This document shows positions 35,091-43,334 of a stretch of 64,000 nucleotides of DNA, piece by piece (position 1 is the first letter of the stretch; each line of letters begins with the position of its first letter). The position numbers and the translations under genes were made by a program. The notes beneath the pieces are model-generated. The model was not told where the DNA came from. It was given only the letters and a program-made list of their open reading frames with translations, and did not search any database. This DNA comes from an uncultured Prevotellaceae bacterium (GTDB lineage: Bacteria > Bacteroidota > Bacteroidia > Bacteroidales > Bacteroidaceae): NCBI GenBank assembly GCA_900314985.1, contig OMXL01000005.1:62001-126000 (forward strand), read 5' to 3'.

Positions 35091-35129
35091 AGCTTGCTGT
35101 CTTTACCTCCCTGTTGGCAGAAATTGTTA

Positions 35130-35435
35130 CTACTCGAACTCAAAGAGGGTGATGAAGCCTGTCAGCTTGAACACGTTCTTGATGTCGTCGTTAACACCAC
35201 GCAGCACCACCTTGCTGCCCGTACTCTTGGCACCCTTCAGAATGCTGAGCAGGATGCGCAGACCACTGGAGGCAATATACTCCAGACCCGTACAGTCGAT
35301 AATGACATCTTTGCCGTTACTATTGTAGAGGGGTTTCAGCACCTCCTCAGCCTTTACAGCCGAGGGAGTGTCCATCTCTCCTACTAATGTGGCAACATAC
35401 TTGCCGTCAATCTCTTCAATCGTTGTTTTCATCAT
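35130..35435 (-). CDS. STAS-domain anti-sigma-factor antagonist (RsbV-like)
   Basis: The 101-residue protein is a single STAS domain. DVIIDCTGLEYIASSGLRILL contains the phosphorylatable Ser (Ser56) in the place of RsbV Ser56. It should be phosphorylated by the HATPase domain of the downstream MATE fusion and dephosphorylated by the SpoIIE phosphatase encoded upstream. That makes the third member of a classical partner-switch. No sigma factor gene is present, so the output is more likely the transporter than transcription. The start may be 35435 or the next codon. Confidence 0.9.
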   Translation of the reverse strand: MMKTTIEEIDGKYVATLVGEMDTPSAVKAEEVLKPLYNSNGKDVIIDCTGLEYIASSGLRILLSILKGAKSTGSKVVLRGVNDDIKNVFKLTGFITLFEFE

Positions 35436-35440
35436 ATATT

Positions 35441-35468
35441 TCTTAACTCTTAATTATTAACTCTTAAC
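35441..35468. repeat. 7-bp array (TCTTAAC) between phosphatase and STAS genes
   Basis: Four heptamers span the spacer and the last codons of the phosphatase gene, including its stop. Confidence 0.82.
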
Positions 35469-37231
35469 TTTATCGCCAGCATCGTCAGGTCGTCACTCTG
35501 CTCGGCGTCCTTCACAAATCCGTGGACAGCATCAGTAACTGTCTCTAATATCTCTTGTGGTTGCTTGTCAGCACAACTGGCGAGCACAGTCTTCACACGC
35601 TCCAGTCCAAACTGCTTGTGGGCGCTGTTCATGGCCTCTGTCAGCCCGTCAGTATAGAGGAAGATGGTACTTCCTGGTGCAATCTGTGTCTCCTGTAAAG
35701 AATAGGTATAGTCGTCGAACACGCCCACAGGCAGGTTCGGTTGTACTTCAAGGGCGGTAGCCAATTTTTCACTATTCACTATTCCCTTTTCACTTAGAAT
35801 AACTGGTGCGTCGTGGCCTGCATCACAATAGCTCAGATGACCTGTCGGCAAGTCGAGCACACCAATAAACATGGTGACAAACATGTTGCTGTCGTTACCC
35901 TGACAGGCTGTCTCATTGATGGTCTGCATGATGCTGGCAGGATTGCTCTCATGGGCTGCTGCCGAACGGAACAAGGCATGAGCTACAGCCATCAGCAAGG
36001 CCGAAGGAGCACCCTTGCCACTCACGTCACCAATACAGAAGAACAGCTTTTCGTCGCGGACAAAATAATCATAGAGGTCGCCACCCACCTCACGGGCAGG
36101 TTTCAAGAAGCCTCTCACTTCCAACTTCTCTGACCCCTCGCCTCTCACATCTTCTTTGGGTAGCATGCTCTGTTGTATCTGGCTAGCCACTCGCAGCTCA
36201 CCAGCAATACGATTCTTCTCGGCATTCACCTTACGCAGGCGTTCCAGATTGTGGAGCGTACGCCAGATGATAAATCCTAACAGCAACAGAATTGTCACTA
36301 CCAACAGCTGCAGATGAAGACGTGCACTACGAAGCGCGCCAAACACATCGCTGTCGTTTACTACATTGAGAAGCACCCATTTGGTCTTGCCACCAATAGG
36401 ACTAAAGAAGACGTGTAGTTTCTCTCCTTCCTTATTTTGTAAAGTGACATAACCCTTCTGGTCGTCGTCAGCTTTCAGCGCCTTCAAAGCCATTCTGAAG
36501 GTGGCGTTGTCGTTACCTGCCAAGAGTTTGTTGCTGCCAGTCACCAGGAAACGACGTGTAGAGCGATAGGCTTTCCCTTCATTGATCAAGCCATTGAGCC
36601 AGTGGAGTGAGATGTCGGCATCGACAACGGCAACAATTTTGCCCTGACTATCACGAACAGGCACTCCATAGGTGGTCACCCTCTCCTTGGCACCATCACT
36701 ATCATCATAAGGTTCAGACCAATGCCCCTTTCCCAGGGCTATGGGCGTAGTAAAAAATTCTGATTGCGTATAGTCGTGGCGCTCTGAGGCCAGCTGCAGC
36801 GATTCTATGCCACCTTCTTTTCTGTAGACGGCATACGGTTCAAACAGGCGTCCCTTCTGTGGGTACAAGTAGGGAATGCAACTGATGCTGCTACCCAAAA
36901 TGTCGGGGTTATTGCTGACCAGCTGACGCGTTAGCACAAACAAGTTGTCTGGGTCTTCCAGGTCGTCGCCAACCACCCACGCCATATTGTCGACCGTCGA
37001 CTCCACCTGCGCCAGCTTGTTGCGTATGCTCATATATACCGCATTCATTTCGCGCTCCACCAACTGCTCCATGGTGTGCTGGATGATGTTCTCTGCAGTA
37101 TAGTACATCACAGCCGTCGTCAACTGCAGCAACAGGGCCGCAACGATGATAACGGTCAGACCAATGTGAGCTCTCGCGAAGCCTCTTATCTTCTCCCACC
37201 AGCCTCCTTGAGTAATATCTTTGTTGAGCAT
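35450..37231 (-). CDS. membrane SpoIIE/RsbU-type PP2C phosphatase with dCache-like sensor
   Basis: The 593-residue protein has one membrane helix near residues 21-45, an extracytoplasmic sensor of about 250 residues and a second helix near 307-326. The sensor is dCache-like, with SEPYDDSDGAKERVTTYGVPVRD and VAVVDADISL. A short linker precedes a SpoIIE-type PP2C phosphatase at about 365-590, with VGGDLYDYF, FCIGDVSGKGAPSALLMA, DAGHDAPV and YTDGLTEA. It should dephosphorylate the STAS protein after sensing a small molecule outside the membrane. The start is ATG 37231 because the promoter -7 box is at 37248-37255. It is the first gene of the NRPS operon. A 7-bp array (35765-35799) is translated near the catalytic end. 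Confidence 0.9.
   Translation of the reverse strand: MLNKDITQGGWWEKIRGFARAHIGLTVIIVAALLLQLTTAVMYYTAENIIQHTMEQLVEREMNAVYMSIRNKLAQVESTVDNMAWVVGDDLEDPDNLFVLTRQLVSNNPDILGSSISCIPYLYPQKGRLFEPYAVYRKEGGIESLQLASERHDYTQSEFFTTPIALGKGHWSEPYDDSDGAKERVTTYGVPVRDSQGKIVAVVDADISLHWLNGLINEGKAYRSTRRFLVTGSNKLLAGNDNATFRMALKALKADDDQKGYVTLQNKEGEKLHVFFSPIGGKTKWVLLNVVNDSDVFGALRSARLHLQLLVVTILLLLGFIIWRTLHNLERLRKVNAEKNRIAGELRVASQIQQSMLPKEDVRGEGSEKLEVRGFLKPAREVGGDLYDYFVRDEKLFFCIGDVSGKGAPSALLMAVAHALFRSAAAHESNPASIMQTINETACQGNDSNMFVTMFIGVLDLPTGHLSYCDAGHDAPVILSEKGIVNSEKLATALEVQPNLPVGVFDDYTYSLQETQIAPGSTIFLYTDGLTEAMNSAHKQFGLERVKTVLASCADKQPQEILETVTDAVHGFVKDAEQSDDLTMLAIKLRVNN
35765..35799. repeat. in-frame 7-bp array (CTATTCA) in the phosphatase gene
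   Basis: Five heptamers are translated as ILSEKGIVNSEKLA between two PP2C strands. Confidence 0.85.
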
Positions 37232-37247
37232 AATAGTTAATAGGCTA

Positions 37248-37255
37248 CAAAGATA
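37248..37255 (-). promoter_or_regulatory. -7 box of the phosphatase-NRPS operon
   Basis: The minus strand reads TATCTTTG, with transcription starting roughly 11 nt before ATG 37231. No other -7 box was noticed before 23019, so the whole 14-kb operon may depend on it. Confidence 0.7.
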
Positions 37256-37334
37256 CACATTTTTCTTATTTATTCATCAAAAATTCCCACAATTTTTAAA
37301 GAAAAGAGGCTTTATAGGACTGCCACGCATTTGC

Positions 37335-39392
37335 TCATTGTTTCTTACTGATTCGTTTGGTTAAGCCGATAGCACCTGCTGGACAGACTAAGCGGCAGAG
37401 GTGACAGCCCACACACTTGGTACCCACCAGACGAGGAGTGCGAGTCTCATGGTCGAAGACGATGGCCTGATGACCACCATCGCTACATGAAATCTCACAG
37501 CGGCCGCAACCAATACACAGTTCCTTATCAAACTTAGGATAGATAATGGTATCGCGATCCAGGTGGTCGGGCTTCAGGAAGTTGGACAACTCTTCGCCAA
37601 CGAGTTCACTCAGCTGACTGACACCACGCTTGGCCATATAGCGCTGCAGGCCGATGATGAGGTCGTCGACGATGCGATAGCCGTATTGCATGACAGCCGT
37701 GCAGACCTGCACATTGCTACAACCCAACTGTATAAACTCCAGGGCATCGCGCCACGTCTCGATGCCACCGATACCGCTTAATTCAAACTTTAAACTTTGA
37801 ACTTTAAACTTTGAACTGTTTTTCATCTGTGCCAATTCTAAGATGTAGCGCAGGGCAATAGGATGAACGGCACGACCTGAATAGCCAGAAACGGTGCGCT
37901 GGCCTGCCACCTCTGAATCGGCATCCATCGTCACACTCTTGATAGTGTTGATGGCCGAGATAGCATCGGCGCCAGCCTCCACACAAGCGGCAGCAGGCTC
38001 TGCGATATGGGTGATGTTGGGCGTCATCTTAGGAATGACGGGAATCTTTACGCTCTTCTTCACACAAGCTGTATAGGTCTTGACCAGTTCAGGACTCTGA
38101 CCCACATCGCTACCCATGCCTTCATGTTTCATCTGCGGACACGAGAAGTTCAGTTCCACGGCATCGCAACCAGCCTCTTCGGCCATCTTTGCCAGCTTGA
38201 TCCACTCTTCCTCCGTCTGTCCCATAATAGAAGCGACGACCACCTTCGTGGGGTAGTTCTTTTTCAGCTCGTGCAGGATGTTGAAGTCCATCTCCACAGG
38301 GTTCTCGCTCAACTGCTCCATATTGCGGAAACCGTAGAAGTCGCCGTGCTTGGCATTGTTGTGCATAGCGTCGAAGCGAGGCGACACCTCTTTAATCTCC
38401 TGCAAACAGATGGTCTTATAGAACACGCCTGCCCAGCCAGCATCGAAGGCACGAGCCACCATCTCGTAGTTGGTGCACACAGCCGAGGAGGCCAGGAAGA
38501 AGGGGTTCTCGCAGCGTATTCCGCAGAAACCGATGGTGAGGTCAGGATAGGTACTGTCGTCCACATCCTCCTTATGAATGCTATGTACCAGCTCTTTGAT
38601 GCGGATAGGCCAGTTATAGTGGATGCAGGCTTGCTCAGCACGCTCCAGGTCGGCATCGCTACAGTTCTCCACCCAGCGCAGGGCGGGCTTGTGGTTGTCG
38701 AAACGGATAGCGCGGATAGCTCGTGCTGGGTCGCCCGTCTGGCAGGCTTTGGTACAGGGAGCGTCCTGGCACAACAGACAGCGGCTGGCCTCTTCATAGA
38801 CATTCACCTTCTTCAGTCTGAGACCTTTCAGCTTAATCTGGTTATTATCCAGCGACTCGATGATGGCCAGCGATTCGACGTGCTTAACACCAGCCTCAGC
38901 CAGCACCTTGCGACCACCCTGAAACTCCTTTTCGATGAGGAAACCCATGCCAACAAGTTCAGCACCAGCCTGTCTGCACAAGTCCAGAATGGCCACGCTC
39001 GTATTGCCATAAGCCAAGAAGTCATCAATGAACAATACACGGTCGTCGGGTCTCAGGTGTTCGCGACTAATCATCAGCGGACTGTCAACGTTTTTAGTAA
39101 ACGAGTGTACCGTCGTGACCAGCGAAGCACTCATCGTCGATGGCTTCTGCTTCTTGGCAAACACCACGGGCAACTCCATCAGATAGCCTAACATCACCGC
39201 TGGTGCTATGCCCGATGCCTCGACAGTCAGAATCTTTGTGGGTTTTTCAGCAGCAAAGCGGGTCATCAACTCTACCGCTACCTGCTTCATCAGATAGGGA
39301 TCCATCTGATGGTTAATAAAACGGTCTACTTTCAGAATGCCACCGTCTAAGCTTTGGCCGTCCTGGATAATGCGATCAATCAATGATTTCAT
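37335..39392 (-). CDS. xanthine phosphoribosyltransferase fused to dihydropyrimidine dehydrogenase PreA
   Basis: Residues 1-190 are an Xpt-type phosphoribosyltransferase: [29 protein letters not shown] and PRPP loop [14 protein letters not shown]. At about 212-260 a Cys-rich stretch ([19 protein letters not shown]) resembles the start of the PreT/DPYD N-terminal iron-sulfur domain but is shortened. About 285-590 is the FMN barrel of PreA/dihydroorotate dehydrogenases ([33 protein letters not shown]). The end has two 4Fe-4S motifs ([23 protein letters not shown]). No FAD/NADPH domain is present. A 7-bp array is translated as [13 protein letters not shown] before GIGGI. ATG 39392 starts directly with the Xpt fold. 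I know these as separate proteins. Confidence 0.88.
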   Translation of the reverse strand: MKSLIDRIIQDGQSLDGGILKVDRFINHQMDPYLMKQVAVELMTRFAAEKPTKILTVEASGIAPAVMLGYLMELPVVFAKKQKPSTMSASLVTTVHSFTKNVDSPLMISREHLRPDDRVLFIDDFLAYGNTSVAILDLCRQAGAELVGMGFLIEKEFQGGRKVLAEAGVKHVESLAIIESLDNNQIKLKGLRLKKVNVYEEASRCLLCQDAPCTKACQTGDPARAIRAIRFDNHKPALRWVENCSDADLERAEQACIHYNWPIRIKELVHSIHKEDVDDSTYPDLTIGFCGIRCENPFFLASSAVCTNYEMVARAFDAGWAGVFYKTICLQEIKEVSPRFDAMHNNAKHGDFYGFRNMEQLSENPVEMDFNILHELKKNYPTKVVVASIMGQTEEEWIKLAKMAEEAGCDAVELNFSCPQMKHEGMGSDVGQSPELVKTYTACVKKSVKIPVIPKMTPNITHIAEPAAACVEAGADAISAINTIKSVTMDADSEVAGQRTVSGYSGRAVHPIALRYILELAQMKNSSKFKVQSLKFELSGIGGIETWRDALEFIQLGCSNVQVCTAVMQYGYRIVDDLIIGLQRYMAKRGVSQLSELVGEELSNFLKPDHLDRDTIIYPKFDKELCIGCGRCEISCSDGGHQAIVFDHETRTPRLVGTKCVGCHLCRLVCPAGAIGLTKRISKKQ
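37783..37817. repeat. in-frame 7-bp array (TTAAACT/TTGAACT) in the Xpt-PreA gene
   Basis: Five heptamers are translated immediately before the conserved GIGGI of the barrel. Confidence 0.9.
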
Positions 39393-39463
39393 AAACGGAT
39401 ATTTATAGCAGTTGCACACCTTTAGGTGATTGGTTACTAATTAGATATTGGTCTCTTTGTGTG

Positions 39464-39471
39464 CAAAGATA
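39464..39471 (-). promoter_or_regulatory. -7 box of the Xpt-PreA gene
   Basis: The minus strand reads TATCTTTG. The leader to ATG 39392 would be about 65 nt. Confidence 0.7.
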
Positions 39472-39593
39472 TACATTCTTTTCAAAAAGACAAAATAATT
39501 CCTAGGAAAAAACATCACAAGAGCCCCGTTACAGAAGAAATAGCAAGAAAAAAGGGTTCACCGTCACGCGCAAACCATTGATATATTGTACAA

Positions 39594-40214
39594 TTACTCG
39601 GAGACTCCACGTTTTATATATTGAAAACGGTCAAAGTCCTTAAATCCCATGGTCTGCAACTGTTGTTGGCTACATGCCATATCCTGCTCCGTATTAAAGT
39701 CTGGGATATGAGGCAGTCGGATAGTAACCTTATTAGTATCCACATGGGCAGCTAACCAACGGAGATTTCCGATGACACGACGATTCGACTTGCTGGTATA
39801 GCGGTGGTAGATGTCTGGATTCATGTCCTTCACGTCTATATAGTAGTGGTCCACGTAGGGAGCCACAGCTTCCAAGTGGCGACGTTCGACATTCAGCGAT
39901 GTCTCCACATAAATATGCCATTCCATCGGGCACAACTTGCAAAAATCGACGATTCCATCGCTACGCAACAACGGTTCACCGCCTCCAAAAACAACACCAC
40001 CACCTGTTGCCTTGTAATAGAGATCATCCACCATCACCTCGTCGAGAATCTGCTGCACATCCATCTGGCACCAGACGCCTTCAGCCTTGAGGCACTGTGC
40101 ATTAAGACAGTACTTACAGCGCAACGGACAGCTATGAAAGGCTACGAGGGTGGTCACGCCCTGTCCGTCAGTAGCCAGTCGGTGACGACAAATACCGATT
40201 AATGGGAGTTTCAT
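39594..40214 (-). CDS. radical SAM protein, activase-like
   Basis: The 206-residue protein has the radical SAM cluster motif CPLRCKYC (Cys29, 33, 36) and the GGGEPLL SAM-binding motif near residue 77. The overall pattern is close to glycyl-radical-enzyme activases (PflA/NrdG class), but it is shorter and lacks extra ferredoxin-type Cys clusters. No glycyl radical enzyme gene is adjacent, so its target is unknown. Its start overlaps the stop of the TonB-domain gene as ATGA, which shows tight coupling of the two. Confidence 0.8.
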   Translation of the reverse strand: MKLPLIGICRHRLATDGQGVTTLVAFHSCPLRCKYCLNAQCLKAEGVWCQMDVQQILDEVMVDDLYYKATGGGVVFGGGEPLLRSDGIVDFCKLCPMEWHIYVETSLNVERRHLEAVAPYVDHYYIDVKDMNPDIYHRYTSKSNRRVIGNLRWLAAHVDTNKVTIRLPHIPDFNTEQDMACSQQQLQTMGFKDFDRFQYIKRGVSE

Positions 40215-41032
40215 TGTAATTTGAAAGAAACTGGGATTGTATATTTTGTTCTGACTGATTTACCATTCTGCTTGCCAGGAAGCCATTTGGGCATACCGTT
40301 CACTACTCGTAGTGCTTCCTCGTCAAGAGACGGATAGACACTCTTCACGACTTTGGATTCTGTGATGCTACCATCCCTTTCCACCACAAAGGAAACGACA
40401 ACCCGTCCTTGAACACAGGTTTCCTCACAATCCTCTGGATAGTGCATATTCTCTTTCAGATAATCGAACAACGCCTGAGTACCGCCAGGGAACGAAGGCA
40501 TCTGCTCTACCACATCGCCAAAGATTTCTTCTGGTACTTGCCCCACAGGAATGACATCTACCGCCCCCTTCATTACTTCGGTGTATGCAGTATCTACCTC
40601 TTCTTTCTTAGGGGAAGCCTTGAACTTGGCCGTCCTAATCTTTGCAGTTGGTTGCCGCTTCTCCACAATCACGCAGTCCTCAGGCGAGCGATAATCGATA
40701 TCACCAGTAAGATGTGTATCAGATTCTGTCACAACTTTACCTACAATCAGAGAATCCTTTTCCACTTCTTTCACTTCTTTTGCCTTGTCACCGCAAGCAG
40801 ACAAGGCAGACAGGCCTGCAGAAATGCCGACGAGAGTTACCGCCCTACCCAACTGCTTGCGAATATCCAGCTGTCGTTCGATATACCTGACTTCTGCCTC
40901 GCAGGCAGGACACGTACCTCGACACTCACCTATATGATGACACTCACGTGGTTCATACATAATCTCATTGGCCTCAGCTATCTGCTTTCGAATAGTCTTC
41001 AGCACATTACAAATAGATTTACCTCTTGTCAT
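40211..41032 (-). CDS. TonB C-terminal domain protein with N-terminal zinc-knuckle motif
   Basis: Residues about 190-273 are a TonB_C domain (VQGRVVVSFVVERDGSITESKVVKSV, then MPKWLPGKQNGKSVRTKYTIPVSFKLQ), which normally contacts TonB-dependent receptors. The N-terminus is unusual. A cysteine/histidine cluster CHH-x3-C-x3-CPAC (31-44) precedes a hydrophobic stretch (62-79) that ends in a lipobox-like LSAC with Cys80. Residues 80-185 form a charged linker. It could be a one-helix anchored TonB relative with a cytoplasmic metal-binding head, or an internally processed lipoprotein. The 4-bp overlap with the radical SAM gene suggests joint function. Confidence 0.8.
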   Translation of the reverse strand: MTRGKSICNVLKTIRKQIAEANEIMYEPRECHHIGECRGTCPACEAEVRYIERQLDIRKQLGRAVTLVGISAGLSALSACGDKAKEVKEVEKDSLIVGKVVTESDTHLTGDIDYRSPEDCVIVEKRQPTAKIRTAKFKASPKKEEVDTAYTEVMKGAVDVIPVGQVPEEIFGDVVEQMPSFPGGTQALFDYLKENMHYPEDCEETCVQGRVVVSFVVERDGSITESKVVKSVYPSLDEEALRVVNGMPKWLPGKQNGKSVRTKYTIPVSFKLQ

Positions 41033-41061
41033 AATTCAACTACTTTTATGATTTGATGATG

Positions 41062-41069
41062 CAAAGATA
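41062..41069 (-). promoter_or_regulatory. -7 box of the TonB/radical SAM operon
   Basis: The minus strand reads TATCTTTG, 30 bp upstream of ATG 41032. Confidence 0.7.
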
Positions 41070-41184
41070 CTAAACAGAATCCGCTTTGTCAAGAGGCAAT
41101 ATATGATTGACACATATTAAAACAACCAAGACACTATAAATCAGGTAGATAGCTAATCTACCAATAGCCAGATTGACACATCTG

Positions 41185-41290
41185 TAATACAGACACAGGA
41201 TAAGCTAATACAGATACGGCTTAGCCTAATACAGATCTAGAACAAGCTAATACAGAACTGGGACAGGCTAATACAGAAACGGGATAAGCA
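41185..41290. repeat. five direct repeats at exact 21-bp spacing
   Basis: TAATACAG begins at 41185, 41206, 41227, 41248 and 41269, usually preceded by GC and followed by A. The intervening bases vary. It lies in the 480-bp space between divergent genes. Related AGCTAATACAG words occur near 63296-63310. Confidence 0.85.
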
Positions 41291-41374
41291 AAAAAGTCCC
41301 CCATTCCCCCTTCCCCTTTATTTACTGGGCTTCCAGCGTGTGGAGTCTATTCTAAGACCTACCCCAGACCTAAC

Positions 41375-41413
41375 CAAGAGGTACCCCCATGGGGGAGTCT
41401 ATGGTACCTCTTG
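41375..41413. repeat. 11-bp inverted repeat enclosing a CCCCCATGGGGG palindrome
   Basis: CAAGAGGTACC (41375-41385) and GGTACCTCTTG (41403-41413) are perfect inverted repeats. A second palindrome at 41384-41395 overlaps the left arm, so two hairpins compete. It lies about 55 bp upstream of the -7 box at 41467. Confidence 0.85.
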
Positions 41414-41466
41414 ATTACATATATGTTAATAGGTGGCAACCATTTGGCTGTTTGTTGGAAATATTG

Positions 41467-41474
41467 TACCTTTG
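41467..41474 (+). promoter_or_regulatory. -7 box of the gene at 41516
   Basis: TACCTTTG lies about 40 bp before the ATG. Confidence 0.7.
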
Positions 41475-41515
41475 CAAAGAATCATTCATAAACCCAGAGA
41501 ATCAAAACAACAGTT

Positions 41516-42112
41516 ATGTCACAACTATTATCTATTCTTGCCTTTGCCTTTTCATTTTTCGTATGCAGTGCGATCTATACCATTGTGTATCGGAGACGGC
41601 AGAAGAAAGCGAAGGAGACACTCGCAGCAGACAAGCCCATGCTGGATGACACCAGCTACATACAAGAGGTACAGCATCTGTCTGGACAGGTGGGCTTTGT
41701 GGTGTGGCAGCAATATGACATCCTGTTGGCCACTCAGCCATACGACTGGTGGACGATGGTTGATTGGGCCAACTATGTGGAGGCAGAAGAATTGGATAGT
41801 CTTGACAGCCTAAGGATTGGGGCGCCTGGTCAAGAAGAAACAGAACTCGTCCACGTCTACAACCAGAACAAAGTGGGGCTGAAAAACTTCGACAGGCTGA
41901 AAGAAGAATATGGTTCGCTGAGCATTGCCGGACATAGCCGCACATTGAACGACGATGTGCAGATTGTGTGGTTCAACCAGTCGAGGGCACTGAGAATCTT
42001 CACGCATATTGATAACGAGGCAGTCATCACAAGATATGCTGAGACGCTAATCAGGAGGACCTTCGGCACGCCCGATGCCATGCGACCAGCTAAACCCGTT
42101 ACTCTGCAGTAA
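41516..42112 (+). CDS. membrane-anchored hypothetical protein, 198 aa
   Basis: I do not recognise the family. An N-terminal helix (LLSILAFAFSFFVCSAIYTIVY, residues 4-25) is followed by a basic stretch RRRQKK. A soluble domain of about 160 residues, probably cytoplasmic, follows. It contains WWTMVDWANYVEAEE and VWFNQSRALRIFTHID. The gene has its own promoter and an unusually ornate upstream region with 21-bp repeats and an inverted repeat. It is followed 170 bp later by the M23 peptidase gene, which has its own promoter. Confidence 0.7.
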   Translation: MSQLLSILAFAFSFFVCSAIYTIVYRRRQKKAKETLAADKPMLDDTSYIQEVQHLSGQVGFVVWQQYDILLATQPYDWWTMVDWANYVEAEELDSLDSLRIGAPGQEETELVHVYNQNKVGLKNFDRLKEEYGSLSIAGHSRTLNDDVQIVWFNQSRALRIFTHIDNEAVITRYAETLIRRTFGTPDAMRPAKPVTLQ

Positions 42113-42221
42113 ATAAGCTAAATATCACATAATTAGCACAATAAGTGGGGCAGAAGTGTTAAAATACACAAAACAAACTTAAACAATATGCGTAAAAAAT
42201 ACAATATTAAATAATAATTAC

Positions 42222-42229
42222 TACCTTTG
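42222..42229 (+). promoter_or_regulatory. -7 box of the M23 peptidase gene
   Basis: TACCTTTG lies 54 bp before ATG 42284. Confidence 0.72.
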
Positions 42230-42283
42230 CAGCGTTCTATTTCCGTATAGAATTGAAAATCAACAAGAACTAAAACAATTATA

Positions 42284-43219
42284 ATGCAGAAATTTAAGAC
42301 ACTTGCAATACTGACAATAGCTACCATTTGTTCTCTCCCGATGATGGGACAAGACCTCTTAGCTCGTCAGGCCCCCATAGACCGCAAGATGAAAGCCGTT
42401 GACAGCGTAGCGCTGCAGCGACTGATATTCACAGAAAATTATGAATCACCCGCTGAGGACCTCTACGAGGACTGGAGCAACAAATATGCACACCACGAAA
42501 CGGCGCTGCCCGACTCTTTCCGTATCTCACTGAAAGACTTCTGCATGCCTACCACCAGTCGTGTGCTGACCAGCAACTTTGGTGCTCGTTGGGGACGCCA
42601 GCATAAGGGTTTGGACATCAAGGTATATATTGGCGACACCATCCGTGCAGCCTTCTCTGGTAAGGTACGCATAGTACGCTACGAGCGTCGCGGCTACGGT
42701 AAGTATGTTGTTATCCGCCACCATAATGGTCTGGAGACTATCTACGGTCACCTGTCAGCCCAGCTGGTAGAGGAAGATCAGGAGGTACGTGCCGGTGAGC
42801 CTATCGGCTTGGGTGGTAACACTGGTCGTAGCACTGGTTCACACCTGCACTTCGAGACACGCCTCTGTGGTGTAGCCCTGAACCCAGCCCTGATGTTCGA
42901 CTTCCGCAATCAGGACGTTGTCGATGACTACTATATGTTCCACAGAGACAGCTACCAGCGCGAGTCAGCCGTTGCCAACCGTCTGCGCGGTGTAGGTGGC
43001 AGCACCTTCGGCGGCGACGAGGACGAGGAGGTTGAGTTGGCATCAGCTGCCCCTGTAGCAAGCTATCAGAAGGAGTCACGCTTCCACAAGGTAAAGAAGG
43101 GCGAAACGCTCTATTCTATCGCTAAGCGTCGTGGTACTACGGTGAACGCCATCATGAAGCTGAATCACCTAAAGAACAATACGAAGTTGAAGCCCGGACA
43201 GATTCTGAAGTTCAACTAA
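42284..43219 (+). CDS. M23 peptidase with C-terminal LysM domain
   Basis: The exported protein (signal peptide 1-22) carries an LytM/M23 domain at about residues 90-205. The zinc-binding HKGLDIKVY and HLHFE are present, with TIYGHLS and RSTGSHLHF around them, so it is probably an active peptidoglycan endopeptidase rather than a degenerate activator. A LysM domain ends the protein (HKVKKGETLYSIAKRRGTTVNAIMKLN, residues about 265-311). It probably trims or remodels the wall during growth or division. The convergent cell-shape operon starts on the other side of its terminator. Confidence 0.92.
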   Translation: MQKFKTLAILTIATICSLPMMGQDLLARQAPIDRKMKAVDSVALQRLIFTENYESPAEDLYEDWSNKYAHHETALPDSFRISLKDFCMPTTSRVLTSNFGARWGRQHKGLDIKVYIGDTIRAAFSGKVRIVRYERRGYGKYVVIRHHNGLETIYGHLSAQLVEEDQEVRAGEPIGLGGNTGRSTGSHLHFETRLCGVALNPALMFDFRNQDVVDDYYMFHRDSYQRESAVANRLRGVGGSTFGGDEDEEVELASAAPVASYQKESRFHKVKKGETLYSIAKRRGTTVNAIMKLNHLKNNTKLKPGQILKFN

Positions 43220-43238
43220 GAAATAATAAGAACAATAT

Positions 43239-43267
43239 AAATGAGCGAGGCAATGCCCCGCTCATTT
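43239..43267 (+). terminator. terminator after the M23 peptidase gene
   Basis: Arms AAATGAGCG (43239-43247) and CGCTCATTT (43259-43267) are followed by an AT-rich run. Confidence 0.75.
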
Positions 43268-43273
43268 ATTTTA

Positions 43274-43321
43274 TTTCGATGCTTCGATGTTTCGAAATTT
43301 CGAAGTTTCGATGTTTCGAAG
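43274..43321. repeat. six in-phase 8-bp units (TTTCGAAG type)
   Basis: Six octamers without indels (TTTCGATG, CTTCGATG, TTTCGAAA, TTTCGAAG, TTTCGATG, TTTCGAAG) lie between the M23 gene terminator and the rodA stop codon. Confidence 0.88.
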
Positions 43322-43334
43322 CACCTAAGAATCT

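Noticed and set aside
38007..39191. 394-codon plus-strand frame opposite Xpt-PreA
   Set aside because: It is the antisense of a protein with clear catalytic motifs; the long frame follows from its codon composition.
41185..41290. Possible CRISPR array
   Set aside because: The repeated word is only about 8-11 bp with spacers of 10-13 bp, and no cas genes are present.
41389..41813. Two plus-strand frames starting at 41389 and 41433
   Set aside because: Both run through the promoter and overlap the start of the 198-aa gene in other frames, with no protein-like character.
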